Position numbers and translations under genes: made by a program. DNA of 54,150 nt from Rikenellaceae bacterium (lineage in GTDB: Bacteria; Bacteroidota; Bacteroidia; Bacteroidales; Rikenellaceae): positions 1 to 54,150 of the forward strand of contig JAFTYJ010000010.1 in NCBI GenBank assembly GCA_017464745.1. Direction: 5' to 3'. Positions 24,827 to 34,038 of this stretch are shown here, in pieces (position 1 is the first letter of the stretch; each line of letters starts with the position of its first letter). The notes under the pieces were generated by a model. That model saw only the letters and a program-made list of their open reading frames with translations, made no database searches and was not told where the DNA came from.

Positions 24827-26923
24827 ATGTTTAAGAAATTGATGCTTGTGGCGCTATGTGCGCTGAGTGTTGTGTCGTTGCGTGCTGACGAGGGTATGTG
24901 GTTGCCTCAGTACCTCAAAAAAGATCACGCAAAGGCACTCAAAAAGGCGGGTCTGAAAATCCCCGTAACCGAAATCTATAACGAGAATGGCTCGTCACTC
25001 AAAGATGCTGTGGTTATTTTCGGCCGTGGCTGTACCGGCGAAATCGTGTCGCCCGACGGACTGCTGCTCACCAACTACCACTGCGGCTACTCGTCGATTC
25101 AACAACTGAGCGGTATCGGCCATAACTACCTTCAAAACGGTTTTGCTGCGATGTCGCGTGGCGAGGAGTTGCCCGTGGAGGGTCTGACCGTGACTTTTGT
25201 TCGTGAGATTGCCGATGTTACTGAGGACTTCCTGGCAAGTGGCAAAACTGTCGAGGAGTATGGTAAAGAGTATGAGAAGAAACACGCAACAGGCGAACCC
25301 GGCGAGAAATTCCTTGTTAAGAGTTTTTATGCGGGTAACCAATACTACGCTTTCCGTACCGTGGTATTTTCCGATGTTCGTATGGTGCTGGCTCCCCCCT
25401 ACTCAGTAGGTAAATTCGGTAACGAGACCGACAACTGGATGTGGCCCCGCCATACTTGCGACTTCTGTATGTTCCGTGTGTACTCGGCTCCCGACGGCTC
25501 GGCTGCGGAGTATAACTCCGATAATGTTCCGTATAAAGCACCCCGCCACCTCAAAATCTCGACCAAAGGCTATAAGGAGGGTGATTATACTATGATTATG
25601 GGCTTCCCCGGCTCGACCACCCGTTATGCTACTTCGTATGCCGTTCAGTACGATACCGAAGTTGAGAACCAGATGCGTATCCTGATTCGTGGCGAGCGCC
25701 AAAAGATTCTCAAAGAGAATATGCTGGCTTCGGAGGATGTGCGTATCAAATACTCGTCGAAATACCAAAGTTCGTCGAACTATTGGAAAAACTCTATCGG
25801 TATGAACCGCGGTGTCAAGAAACTTGGCGTTGTGGCTCGCAAACAGGCCGAGGAGGCAGCCTTCAACGAGTGGGCAAAGGGTAAAGCCGAGTATGAGGGC
25901 CTGATGGCTCGTGCCGAGAAACTTAATAACCAACGTGCCACCGATGGCCGCCGCGCCATCATCCTGCGTGAGGCACTTATCAATGCCATCGAGATTAGCA
26001 GCCCTGCTCGCACGCTGAATACCGTGAAAAATTTGGAAAATGCGAATAAAGAGTGGTTGGCAGGTCTGTTCAACGACTTCTACGACGACTTCGATATGGC
26101 AACCGACCGCCGTGTGGCAAAACGAATGATTGAGTTGGTATGCGAACTTTTGCCCGCCGAGGAGCGCCCCGATGTTTTTGCCAAAAAGTTGGAAGGCGAG
26201 TTCGGTGGTAATATCGACAATTTTGTTGATTGGATTTATCGTAACTCGGTGTTTGCAACCCGCGAACGCTACAATCAACTGCTCCAACAAGGCTCGGGTC
26301 TTACCCGCGAGGTTTTGGAGAGCGACCCTGCATATATCTTCGGAATGTCGGTTATGGCTGCCTATCGTGAGGTTGCTTTGCGCCTTGTGCCTATTACACA
26401 ACAGTTGGCCGACGTTGACCGCCTCTACCAAAAAGGACTTATGGAGATGCAACCCAAACGTCTGTTCTATCCCGATGCCAACTTCACCCTGCGTATGACC
26501 TATGGTAAGGTGCTGCCTTATAGCCCCGCCGATGGTGTGGAGTATAACTACTATACCACAATGAAGGGTGTAATCGACAAGGAGGACCCCTCGAATCCCT
26601 TTGACTTTACCGTTGCCGAGCGCCAAAAAGAGTTATATCACGCCAAAAATTGGGGTGGCTGGGACGAGAATGGCGAACTTCGCACCTGCTTCCTTTCGAC
26701 CAACGACATCACGGGTGGCAACTCGGGTAGCCCCATTATGAATGCCAAAGGCGAACTTATCGGTCTGGCTTTCGACGGCAACTGGGAGGCTATGAGTGGC
26801 GACATCGCATTCGAGCCCGTGCTGCAACGTACCATAAACGTCGATATTCGCTATGTGTTGTGGGTTATCGACACCTTCTTCGATGCAGGCTATCTGCTCG
26901 ACGAGATGACTTTTGTAAAGTAA
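24827..26923 (+). CDS. S46-family dipeptidyl-peptidase, DPP7-like
   Basis: The product (698 aa) is a secreted serine peptidase that removes dipeptides from the N-terminus of peptides in the periplasm. It has a signal peptide (MFKKLMLVALCALSVVSLRA), the catalytic His in LLTNYHCGYSSIQQLS (about H85) and the catalytic Ser in TGGNSGSP (about S633). The residue 18 positions after that Ser decides specificity in the family: Gly in DPP7 (hydrophobic P1), Arg in DPP11 (Asp/Glu P1). Here it is Gly651 (LAFDGNWE), so DPP7-like. ATG 24827 gives the signal peptide; the frame upstream is only repeat DNA. The 53-codon ORF and glnS follow. Confidence 0.94.
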   Translation: MFKKLMLVALCALSVVSLRADEGMWLPQYLKKDHAKALKKAGLKIPVTEIYNENGSSLKDAVVIFGRGCTGEIVSPDGLLLTNYHCGYSSIQQLSGIGHNYLQNGFAAMSRGEELPVEGLTVTFVREIADVTEDFLASGKTVEEYGKEYEKKHATGEPGEKFLVKSFYAGNQYYAFRTVVFSDVRMVLAPPYSVGKFGNETDNWMWPRHTCDFCMFRVYSAPDGSAAEYNSDNVPYKAPRHLKISTKGYKEGDYTMIMGFPGSTTRYATSYAVQYDTEVENQMRILIRGERQKILKENMLASEDVRIKYSSKYQSSSNYWKNSIGMNRGVKKLGVVARKQAEEAAFNEWAKGKAEYEGLMARAEKLNNQRATDGRRAIILREALINAIEISSPARTLNTVKNLENANKEWLAGLFNDFYDDFDMATDRRVAKRMIELVCELLPAEERPDVFAKKLEGEFGGNIDNFVDWIYRNSVFATRERYNQLLQQGSGLTREVLESDPAYIFGMSVMAAYREVALRLVPITQQLADVDRLYQKGLMEMQPKRLFYPDANFTLRMTYGKVLPYSPADGVEYNYYTTMKGVIDKEDPSNPFDFTVAERQKELYHAKNWGGWDENGELRTCFLSTNDITGGNSGSPIMNAKGELIGLAFDGNWEAMSGDIAFEPVLQRTINVDIRYVLWVIDTFFDAGYLLDEMTFVK

Positions 26924-26944
26924 TAACACTTGGGTGTTGATTTT

Positions 26945-27106
26945 ATGGATAATAATTTAGTAAATTTGCAGGCTGAGAACGAGCGCCTTCGAGAGGTGGT
27001 CCAAGACCTTGTCCGCGAAGGCAATCGTTTGCGCCGCACTTTGACGGGTGTAACACTCTGTCTAGTGGCAACCATTGTAGTACTTATTTGTAACTATTTA
27101 CTTTAA
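26945..27106 (+). CDS. Small tail-anchored coiled-coil membrane protein, 53 aa (unrecognised)
   Basis: The frame runs ATG to TAA. The product begins MDNNLVNLQAENERLREVVQ, a leucine-spaced charged helix with coiled-coil character, and has a basic NRLRR stretch. It ends in one membrane helix (LTGVTLCLVATIVVLICNYLL) reaching the C-terminus. It fits exactly between the S46 stop (21 bases upstream) and glnS (6 bases downstream), all on one strand, so it is probably translated as part of that run. I do not recognise a family. The amphipathic-helix-then-anchor plan argues against a chance ORF. Confidence 0.6.
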   Translation: MDNNLVNLQAENERLREVVQDLVREGNRLRRTLTGVTLCLVATIVVLICNYLL

Positions 27107-27112
27107 ACAGAT

Positions 27113-28777
27113 ATGGAAATCAACGAAGAGGTTGGCAAAGAACGCCTCAACTTTTTGGAGGAAATCATCACCAAAGCCGTCGAGGAGGGTAAGGAGATTC
27201 AAACACGTTTCCCGCCCGAGCCCAACGGCTACCTGCATATCGGACACGCCAAGAGTATCTGCCTGAACTTCGGTCTGGCCAAACGCTTCTGCGGTAAGTG
27301 TAACCTGCGTTTTGACGATACCAACCCCAGTAAAGAGGACACCGAGTATGTGGACTCTATCAAAGAGGATATCAAATGGCTCGGCTTTGAGTGGGCTTTG
27401 GAGCGCTACGCTTCGGACTACTTCGAGCAACTCTACGATTGGGCTGTCGAACTGATTAAAAAGGGCAAAGCCTATGTAGATGACCAAACCCAAGAGGAGA
27501 TTCGCCAAAACCGCGGTACTATCAGTGTTCCCGGAACCCCCAGCCCGTGGCGTGACCGCTCGGTTGAGGAGAACCTCGATTTGTTTGAGCGTATGCGCGC
27601 CGGCGAGTTCGAGGATGGAGCCAAGGTGTTGCGTGCCAAGATTGATATGGCCCACCCCAATATGCTGTTCCGTGACCCGATTATGTATCGTATTATGCAC
27701 ACTCACCACCACCGTACGGGTGACAAGTGGTGCATCTATCCGATGTATGACTACGCACACGGCCAGAGCGACAGTATCGAACATATCTCGCACTCGATTT
27801 GTACCTTGGAGTTCGATGTTCACCGCCCGCTGTATGATTGGTTTATCCAGGAGTTGGGAATCTTCCCCAGCCACCAATACGAGTTCGCACGTCTGAACCT
27901 GACCTACACCGTAATGAGCAAACGTAAGTTGTTGAAACTTGTTCAAGACGGTATTGTGATGGGTTGGGATGACCCCCGTATGCCGACCATCTGCGCATTG
28001 CGTCGTAAGGGTTACACCCCCGCTGCTGTTCGTGCATTTGCCGAGAAGGTGGGCGTTTCCAAACGAGACAATTTTATTGACCTCGGTCTGTTGGAGTTCT
28101 GCGTGCGTGAGGACCTCAATAAGGTTGCCGAGCGCCGTATGGCCGTTATCGACCCCATCAAGGTCACCATCCGCAACTACGAGGAGGGCCGCACCGAGAT
28201 GTTTGAGTGTGTAAACAACCCCGAGGACGAGAGCGCAGGCAAACGTATGGTTCCCTTCGGCCGCGAAATCTACATCTCGCGCAACGACTTTATGGAGAAC
28301 CCTCCCAAGAAATATTACCGCCTTTCGCCCGGTAGCGAGGTGCGTCTGCGCTATGCCTACCTTATTAAATGTGAGGAGGTTATCAAAGATGCCGAGGGTA
28401 ATGTTGTGGAGTTGATTTGCTCGTACGACCCCGAGAGTGGCAATGGTGGTTCGAGCGACGGTCGTCGTGTGAAAGGTGTTATCCACTGGGTTTCGGCTGC
28501 CGACGCTGTTGAGGCCGAGATTCGCCTGTTCAACAACCTGTTCACCAAGGAGGACCCCAACAACCTGCCCGAGGGTATGGATTGGATGGAACTTATCAAC
28601 CCCGAGTCAATGGTGGTTACAAAGGCTTATATGGAGCCTTCGTTGGCCGATGCTCCCGTGGGTGTTCCCTACCAATTCGAGCGTGTGGGCTACTTCTGCA
28701 AGGATAAGGACTCGACCCCCGAGAAGCCTGTTTTCAACCGCACTGTGGAGTTGAAATCGAGTTTCGTTATCAAGTAG
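27113..28777 (+). CDS. glnS: Glutamine--tRNA ligase
   Basis: The product (554 aa) is a class I synthetase. It has the HIGH motif in [24 protein letters not shown], the GlnRS-specific [22 protein letters not shown], and the KMSKS equivalent VMSKRK. The two-part beta-barrel anticodon-binding domain occupies the C-terminal third. The length and the FDDTNP block fit GlnRS rather than GluRS. It charges tRNA-Gln directly. It follows the 53-aa membrane ORF by 6 bases and ends at a strong terminator. Confidence 0.97.
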   Translation: MEINEEVGKERLNFLEEIITKAVEEGKEIQTRFPPEPNGYLHIGHAKSICLNFGLAKRFCGKCNLRFDDTNPSKEDTEYVDSIKEDIKWLGFEWALERYASDYFEQLYDWAVELIKKGKAYVDDQTQEEIRQNRGTISVPGTPSPWRDRSVEENLDLFERMRAGEFEDGAKVLRAKIDMAHPNMLFRDPIMYRIMHTHHHRTGDKWCIYPMYDYAHGQSDSIEHISHSICTLEFDVHRPLYDWFIQELGIFPSHQYEFARLNLTYTVMSKRKLLKLVQDGIVMGWDDPRMPTICALRRKGYTPAAVRAFAEKVGVSKRDNFIDLGLLEFCVREDLNKVAERRMAVIDPIKVTIRNYEEGRTEMFECVNNPEDESAGKRMVPFGREIYISRNDFMENPPKKYYRLSPGSEVRLRYAYLIKCEEVIKDAEGNVVELICSYDPESGNGGSSDGRRVKGVIHWVSAADAVEAEIRLFNNLFTKEDPNNLPEGMDWMELINPESMVVTKAYMEPSLADAPVGVPYQFERVGYFCKDKDSTPEKPVFNRTVELKSSFVIK

Positions 28778-28802
28778 AACACCGAATTGTTCCACTAAAT
28801 CC

Positions 28803-28838
28803 AAAAGCCGACCCTTATTTCTTGGGTCGGCTTTTTTG
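28803..28838 (+). terminator. Terminator after glnS
   Basis: AAAGCCGACCC and GGGTCGGCTTT form an 11-bp perfect stem with a 9-base loop and a T-run. Confidence 0.9.
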
Positions 28839-28907
28839 GTGGGTCAATAATACATCTGCTCGGCACAAATAACTCTGTGTAAGAAATTCATTTTGGGTAT
28901 TATTTTA

Positions 28908-28915
28908 TATCTTTG
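28908..28915 (+). promoter_or_regulatory. -7 box of the GH27 gene
   Basis: TATCTTTG lies 41 bases before the ATG at 28957, after the glnS terminator. Confidence 0.6.
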
Positions 28916-28956
28916 TACTACATTACCCCAAAAATCAACAAATAATAAATAATACT

Positions 28957-30597
28957 ATGAAAATTAATTTAAAAATTATTTCTATGTCGGTGCTGGCAAT
29001 CGTGATGTGCGCCACGTCGGCTGTTGGACAAACTCAACCTACACCCCCCGACAACTCGAAATATATCCTGACTCCCCCTGCACCCGATACCCCGCGTATC
29101 AATAGTGCACGAGTGTTCGGTGTTCGACCCAAAGCCGAGTTCCGTTATACCATCGCTGCAACGGGTGTTCGTCCTATGACCTTCTCGGCCGATGGATTGC
29201 CCAAAGGTTTGAAACTCGACCCCGAGAGCGGTATTATTACAGGCACACTCCGCAAGGTTGGAACCTATCACGTTACCCTGCGTGCCACCAACTCTTTGGG
29301 CGAGGCTACACGCGACCTGCGAATCGTGGTGGGTGACGATATACTGCTCACACCTCCTATGGGTTGGAACTCGTGGAACTGCTGGGGAAGTGCCGTCAGC
29401 CAAGAGAAGGTTTATAGTTCGGCTAAGGCTATGGTCGATAAGGGTCTGGTGAATTATGGCTGGACATATATCAATATTGATGACGGCTGGCAGGGAGTGC
29501 GTGGCGGCAAGTACCACGCCATACAACCCAACGACAAATTCCCCGATATCAAAGGCTTGGTGGACGAACTCCACTCGATGGGTCTGAAAGCAGGTATCTA
29601 TTCGGCTCCGTGGGTTGCCACCTATCAGGGCCATATTGGCACCCAATGCGACAATCCCGAAGGTAAATACGAGTGGATTGAGAAGGGTGTGTGCGACGAG
29701 TACTTCAAAGTCAAAGACCCCAATGGTAAGTTACATAGCGGTTATTTCCGCTATCACGGCGCCTATTCATTTGCCGAGGCCGATGCCAAACAGTGGGCCG
29801 ATTGGGGTATCGACTACCTTAAATACGATTGGAACCCCAATGACTATTACTATACCAAAGAGATGGCCGATGCGTTGCGAGCCACAGGACGCGATATTGC
29901 GTTGAGTATCTCGGGCTCCGACCCGTTTGCTCTGGCCCACTCGTGGAGAGAACTGACCCAATGCTGGCGAACAACAGACGATATTTTCGATACTTGGAAG
30001 AGTATTATGCGAATTGGATTTGGGCCGCAGGACCGTTGGCCGGCGTTCAGTGGTCCGGGTCACTGGGCCGATGCCGATATGTTGGTAGTAGGTATGGTAG
30101 GCTGGGGTCCCAATCTGCACTATACACGTCTGACCCCCGATGAACAATATACCCATATCTCGTTGTGGAGCCTGTTCTCGTCGCCTATGTTGATAGGTTG
30201 CGATATTGCCCAAATGGACGATTTTACACTCAGCCTATTGTGTAATAACGAGGTAAACGACATTATGCAAGACCCGCTGGGAATGCGTGCCGTGCCCTAC
30301 TTCCGTGGCGAAGGGTATGTGGTCTATGTGAAGATTTTGGAGAATGGAAATTTGGCCGTCGGACTGTTCAATACCTCGTCCGAACCTCAAAAGATAGGTT
30401 TCACTCCGCGCACCCTCGGCTTGTGGAGCAAAGAGATTACCGTGCGTGATGTGTGGCGCCAGAAGGATGTAGCCAAGATTGGGCCGCGCGAACGTTACGA
30501 GGAGGAGATTGTACCCCACGGTGCTGCGCTGCTAATCGTCTCGCCCCCCAATACGTCCGAAAAAATCGTGGACAAACCCTACGTCATAAACAAATAA
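28957..30597 (+). CDS. Secreted GH27 family alpha-galactosidase-like enzyme
   Basis: The product (546 aa) has a signal peptide (MKINLKIISMSVLAIVMCAT, cut near VGQ), a short Pro-rich linker, an Ig-like He_PIG module (about 50-125: GLPKGLKLDPESGIITGTL) and a GH27 barrel starting LLTPPMGWNSWNCWG. The nucleophile is in YLKYDWN (about D291) and the acid/base in CWRTTDDI (about D342). A beta-sandwich tail (about 450-530) follows. GH27 enzymes cleave terminal alpha-galactose from plant or host glycans; some act on alpha-N-acetylgalactosamine or beta-L-arabinopyranose. The gene stands alone with no SusC/SusD pair beside it. Confidence 0.92.
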   Translation: MKINLKIISMSVLAIVMCATSAVGQTQPTPPDNSKYILTPPAPDTPRINSARVFGVRPKAEFRYTIAATGVRPMTFSADGLPKGLKLDPESGIITGTLRKVGTYHVTLRATNSLGEATRDLRIVVGDDILLTPPMGWNSWNCWGSAVSQEKVYSSAKAMVDKGLVNYGWTYINIDDGWQGVRGGKYHAIQPNDKFPDIKGLVDELHSMGLKAGIYSAPWVATYQGHIGTQCDNPEGKYEWIEKGVCDEYFKVKDPNGKLHSGYFRYHGAYSFAEADAKQWADWGIDYLKYDWNPNDYYYTKEMADALRATGRDIALSISGSDPFALAHSWRELTQCWRTTDDIFDTWKSIMRIGFGPQDRWPAFSGPGHWADADMLVVGMVGWGPNLHYTRLTPDEQYTHISLWSLFSSPMLIGCDIAQMDDFTLSLLCNNEVNDIMQDPLGMRAVPYFRGEGYVVYVKILENGNLAVGLFNTSSEPQKIGFTPRTLGLWSKEITVRDVWRQKDVAKIGPRERYEEEIVPHGAALLIVSPPNTSEKIVDKPYVINK

Positions 30598-30634
30598 CCG
30601 ATTCACAAGGCCTATCCTTGCCTCAGCCAACATC

Positions 30635-31231
30635 CTAAAAAAGCGATAACTGCTCGGCTCCCGTCGAGAACGAACGGCGGTGGTGGGGTGTGATACCGTG
30701 CTCCAAAATTGCCTTGCGATGTTCGAGCGTGGGGTAGCCCTTATTGCGCTTCCACCCATACTCCGGAAACTCCTCGGCCAGGCGTATCATACACTCATCA
30801 CGGTGGGTTTTGGCCAGCACACTCGCCGCCGCAATGTTGGCATACGTAGCATCACCCTTGACCACACAAGTGTATGGTATATCCAGCGAAGTGTGGAATC
30901 GGTTGCCATCGACCAGCAGGTGTTCGGGTCGCACTCCGAGTCGCTCCACAGCCAGGTTCATACCCTCAATCGAAGCGTTGAGAATATTTATTTGGTCGAT
31001 ACGTTGGGGGCTCACCTCGACCACAGCCCACGCCACAGCCTCGCGTTCGATGATTGTGCGTAGCAGGTTGCGTGCCCGCTCGGTCATCTGCTTGGAGTCG
31101 TTGAGCAGGGGGTGGTGAAAGTCGTGCGGCAGGATAACGGCCGCCGCAAAAACAGGTCCGGCAAGACAACCGCGTCCCGCCTCGTCGAGTCCCGCTTCGA
31201 GAATCGTGGAGTGCATTGAATTGGAGAGCAT
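30635..31231 (-). CDS. rnhB: Ribonuclease HII
   Basis: The product (198 aa) shows the acidic DEDD centre: ILEAGLDEAGRGCLAGPV (Asp, Glu), LLVDGN (Asp), and VVKGDATYANIAAASVLAKTHRD (Asp). It removes RNA from RNA-DNA hybrids, including single ribonucleotides. The frame is open to 31321, but ATG 31231 gives the usual family N-terminus, about 14 residues before DEAGRG. It is divergent from purD across 100 bases and converges on the GH27 gene. Confidence 0.93.
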   Translation of the reverse strand: MLSNSMHSTILEAGLDEAGRGCLAGPVFAAAVILPHDFHHPLLNDSKQMTERARNLLRTIIEREAVAWAVVEVSPQRIDQINILNASIEGMNLAVERLGVRPEHLLVDGNRFHTSLDIPYTCVVKGDATYANIAAASVLAKTHRDECMIRLAEEFPEYGWKRNKGYPTLEHRKAILEHGITPHHRRSFSTGAEQLSLF

Positions 31232-31300
31232 TGCAAATAAAAATTGTGTTCCGTAAGGCAAAAGTACTATAAGAAGTTTAAATTCTGATAAAAAAATGCT

Positions 31301-31308
31301 ACATTTGC
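31301..31308 (+). promoter_or_regulatory. -7 box of purD in the rnhB-purD divergent region
   Basis: TACATTTG matches TAnnTTTG and ends 23 bases before the purD ATG. On the minus strand a near-match (TACTTTTTG, one extra base) lies at 31259-31267 for rnhB. Confidence 0.6.
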
Positions 31309-31331
31309 CTTTACAAACCAACTAAACGCTT

Positions 31332-32630
31332 ATGATAAGGCTTCCCGAAAAACTTAATATCCTGCTGCTCGGCTCGGGCGGAAGAGAACACGCAATCGCT
31401 GCTGCAATAGCACGCAGCCCGCGTTTGGACCATCTCTACATCGCTCCCGGTAACGCAGGAACTGCCGCACTCGGCGAAAATATCGACATCGACCCCGACA
31501 ACTTCGGTGCACTCAAAAAAATCGTACTCGACAAACAAATCGGTATGGTTGTGGTAGGTCCCGAGTTGCCGCTGGTACACGGCATTGTCGATTTCTTCCA
31601 CGAGGACGATATGTTGGCTCACCTGCCCATTATCGGTCCCTCGGGCGAGGGCGCACGTTTGGAGGGTAGTAAAGACTACGCCAAAGCGTTTATGCAACGC
31701 CACGGAATCCCCACCGCCGCATACCAAACCTTCACACGCGACAATATCGACGAGGGTTATCGTTTCATCGAGTCGCTGTCGGCACCCTATGTGCTGAAAG
31801 CCGACGGTCTGGCTGCGGGCAAGGGTGTGGTGATACTCAACTCCGAGGCCGAGGCCAAAGCCGAATTGGCAAAAATGTTGGGTGGTAAATTCGGCGCAGC
31901 AGGCAGCCGCGTGGTTATCGAACAATACCTATCGGGTATTGAGTGTTCGGTGTTTGTGGCTACCGATGGCACAAATTATGTGCTCCTGCCCGAAGCCAAA
32001 GACTACAAACGTATTGGCGAGGGTGACACCGGACTGAATACAGGTGGTATGGGTGCTGTATCGCCCGTGCCCTTTGCCGACAGCGAGTTTATGCGCAAGG
32101 TCGAGGAGCGTATCGTAGCGCCCACCGTAGCAGGTTTGGCCCAAGAGAATATCGACTACCGCGGATTTGTGTTCGTGGGTCTGATGAATGTCGGTGGCGA
32201 CCCCTATGTTATTGAGTACAACGTACGTATGGGTGACCCCGAGACCGAAGTTGTGATGCCCCGCATCGCCAGCGACGTGGTCGATATGTTTGAGGCTATG
32301 TATATGCGTACACTCGATAGTTATGAGTTGAAAGTACACGACGGCTACACCGTAACCGTGATGTGCGTTTCCGAAGGATACCCCGAAGCCTACCAAAAAG
32401 GCTTTGTTATGAGTGGCTTGGAGGAGGCCGAGGCCGAAGGTGCAACACTGTTCCACGCAGGTACCGCCGTCAAAGAGGGCGAAATCGTAACCGCAGGCGG
32501 ACGCGTGATTTGCGCAACTTCCACAGCGCCTACAATGCAACAAGCACTCGATAAAAGTTTTAACGCCGTAGCCAAAATCAATTACCAGGGCAAATACTAC
32601 CGCCGAGATATCGGTAAAGATTTGCAATAG
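31332..32630 (+). CDS. purD: Phosphoribosylamine--glycine ligase
   Basis: The product (432 aa) joins glycine to phosphoribosylamine using ATP, the second step of purine synthesis. The N-terminal domain starts KLNILLLGSGGREHAIAAAI, and VVVGPELPLVHGIVD and GPSGEGARLEGSKDYAKAFM follow. The ATP-grasp domain has YVLKADGLAAGKGVVI, LPEAKDYKRIGEGDTGLNTGGMGA and EYNVRMGDPETEVV. All are intact and the length is standard. It has its own promoter and is followed by repeat DNA. Confidence 0.97.
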   Translation: MIRLPEKLNILLLGSGGREHAIAAAIARSPRLDHLYIAPGNAGTAALGENIDIDPDNFGALKKIVLDKQIGMVVVGPELPLVHGIVDFFHEDDMLAHLPIIGPSGEGARLEGSKDYAKAFMQRHGIPTAAYQTFTRDNIDEGYRFIESLSAPYVLKADGLAAGKGVVILNSEAEAKAELAKMLGGKFGAAGSRVVIEQYLSGIECSVFVATDGTNYVLLPEAKDYKRIGEGDTGLNTGGMGAVSPVPFADSEFMRKVEERIVAPTVAGLAQENIDYRGFVFVGLMNVGGDPYVIEYNVRMGDPETEVVMPRIASDVVDMFEAMYMRTLDSYELKVHDGYTVTVMCVSEGYPEAYQKGFVMSGLEEAEAEGATLFHAGTAVKEGEIVTAGGRVICATSTAPTMQQALDKSFNAVAKINYQGKYYRRDIGKDLQ

Positions 32631-32644
32631 GTTTTGAATGGGGG

Positions 32645-32761
32645 CTTTTTGAGCGCTCAAAAAGACACAGACTGCCAGAATTAGCGGCCGCCGACTAACT
32701 AATGTTGCAAGGTTAGAGCGGTGGGGCTCTGCCACCTTTTGTATAACAAAGACATAACCCC
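32645..32761. repeat. Diverged copy of the paired-palindrome repeat
   Basis: It starts with the perfect palindrome CTTTTTGAGCGCTCAAAAAG (32645-32664). It ends with GTGGGGCTCTGCCACCTTTT...ACATAACC, which lines up with the stem and second palindrome at 24748-24787, but the second palindrome has decayed. Confidence 0.6.
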
Positions 32762-32779
32762 AAATCAATCCCATTAGAG

Positions 32780-33766
32780 ATGAATATTTTGCGTCAATCG
32801 ACACCTTTTGTTGTGATTTCGGCTGTGGTGTTGGCTGTGTTGGGATTGGTGCGTGGTTTTGTGAGTCCCACGTCGGCCGAGATGTTGGGTGCGAGTGATA
32901 TGCCTTTGGCTGTGTGGTTGGAGGGTGCTCGTGATGTAGGTATGGGGTTGTATGTGCCGCTGGTGTTGTTGGCGGTGCTGTTCTGTATGATAAACACGCT
33001 GAGTGCGTCGCTGTATAGTGTGGACGTTGGTGGCCGTACGACTTTGCCGTTGCAGGTGTGGTGTGTTGCGGGTTGCTGTGCGGTGTTTCCCGAACAGACG
33101 TTGTCGTCGTTTGTGGCTGCGTGGCTGATGACGGTGGTTCTCAAAAATGTGGCTAAATCCTATAAACGCTCATATAGTTTCGGTGCTGTGTTTATGGCGT
33201 CGTTTGCTGTGGGTGTTCTGCCGTTGATATATGCTCCGTTTGTGGTGTTGTATGGTGTTCTGCCCGTGGTGTGGCTGCTGGCCAAACGTACAAGCCGCGA
33301 GATGATGGTCGGTATGGTGGGCGGTGCTCTGCCTATGCTTGGAGCAGCCTATGTTTATTGGGCTTGTGGAGGCGAGTTTGGCTATGTTTTCCGCCTGTTG
33401 TATGACGAGGCGGTGGGCTATGGCTACTTTGGGATGATACCTTTTGCAGTGCCTCAGATTGTGTTGTTGGCGATGTTGCTGGCGGTGGCTGTAACGTTTG
33501 CCGTTGCTATGGTCAACTCGTCGGGAGGTATGCGTTCTAAGGCCCGTGTGACGGGTTATATTCATATTTTGATGCTTGTGGCGCTTGCAGGGTCGCTCTT
33601 GTTGGGAGGTAGTACCCTGATGCTTGTTCCTGCGGCCGCGGTTGCGGTTGCTCTGTTGTCGCCCAAGGCTTTCGGCCGTGGTTTTGCGACCCTTTCGTCG
33701 AGTGTTTATGTGCTGTTGATGTTGGGTGTCGTAAGTTGCCATATCTGGCTTATGTTGCTCCATTAG
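32780..33766 (+). CDS. Multi-pass inner-membrane protein of unknown function
   Basis: The product (328 aa) is almost entirely hydrophobic, with roughly ten membrane helices and very short polar loops; the most polar is LKNVAKSYKRSYSFG near residues 122-136. I do not recognise catalytic motifs. Flavobacterial and Bacteroidales membrane proteins of similar length (DUF6427-like) come to mind, but I cannot confirm this. The coding strand is unusually rich in G and T compared with purD upstream, with much GTG and TTG use. It lies between repeat DNA and a 272-base gap, so it is probably transcribed alone. Confidence 0.7.
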   Translation: MNILRQSTPFVVISAVVLAVLGLVRGFVSPTSAEMLGASDMPLAVWLEGARDVGMGLYVPLVLLAVLFCMINTLSASLYSVDVGGRTTLPLQVWCVAGCCAVFPEQTLSSFVAAWLMTVVLKNVAKSYKRSYSFGAVFMASFAVGVLPLIYAPFVVLYGVLPVVWLLAKRTSREMMVGMVGGALPMLGAAYVYWACGGEFGYVFRLLYDEAVGYGYFGMIPFAVPQIVLLAMLLAVAVTFAVAMVNSSGGMRSKARVTGYIHILMLVALAGSLLLGGSTLMLVPAAAVAVALLSPKAFGRGFATLSSSVYVLLMLGVVSCHIWLMLLH

Positions 33767-33913
33767 GGGCCCTCTGCCCGCATCCAAACGGGCGTAAATG
33801 TAGTCCAAAAGAACATATTTACAAATGCATTAGGACCCAAATGTTGATTGTTGTGCACAGGGCATAACACATAGGGTGCGATGGGTGTTGCACAGGGTTT
33901 GTATTTGGAGTGT

Positions 33914-33925
33914 AATCAATTGATT
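33914..33925. promoter_or_regulatory. 12-base palindrome upstream of the AraC gene
   Basis: AATCAATTGATT is a perfect palindrome in the spacer, 77 bases before the -7 box. It could be an operator, but AT-rich palindromes arise by chance. Confidence 0.3.
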
Positions 33926-34001
33926 AATAATAATTTGTGTCGGCGACTCCGACCGTCGCTCTCCTCGTTGTCCAAAGGTGCGCGGTGTGGCTTCGAAACA
34001 C

Positions 34002-34009
34002 TATATTTG
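34002..34009 (+). promoter_or_regulatory. -7 box of the AraC gene
   Basis: TATATTTG matches TAnnTTTG and ends 29 bases before ATG 34039, supporting that start over a reading from 33937. Confidence 0.55.
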
Positions 34010-34038
34010 TTCGAGCAAAAACTGAAAAAACAATAAAA

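Noticed and set aside
24137..24827. A CRISPR array in the repeat-rich spacer
   Set aside because: The repeats are 7 bases long or palindromic and there are no regular unique spacers and no cas genes.
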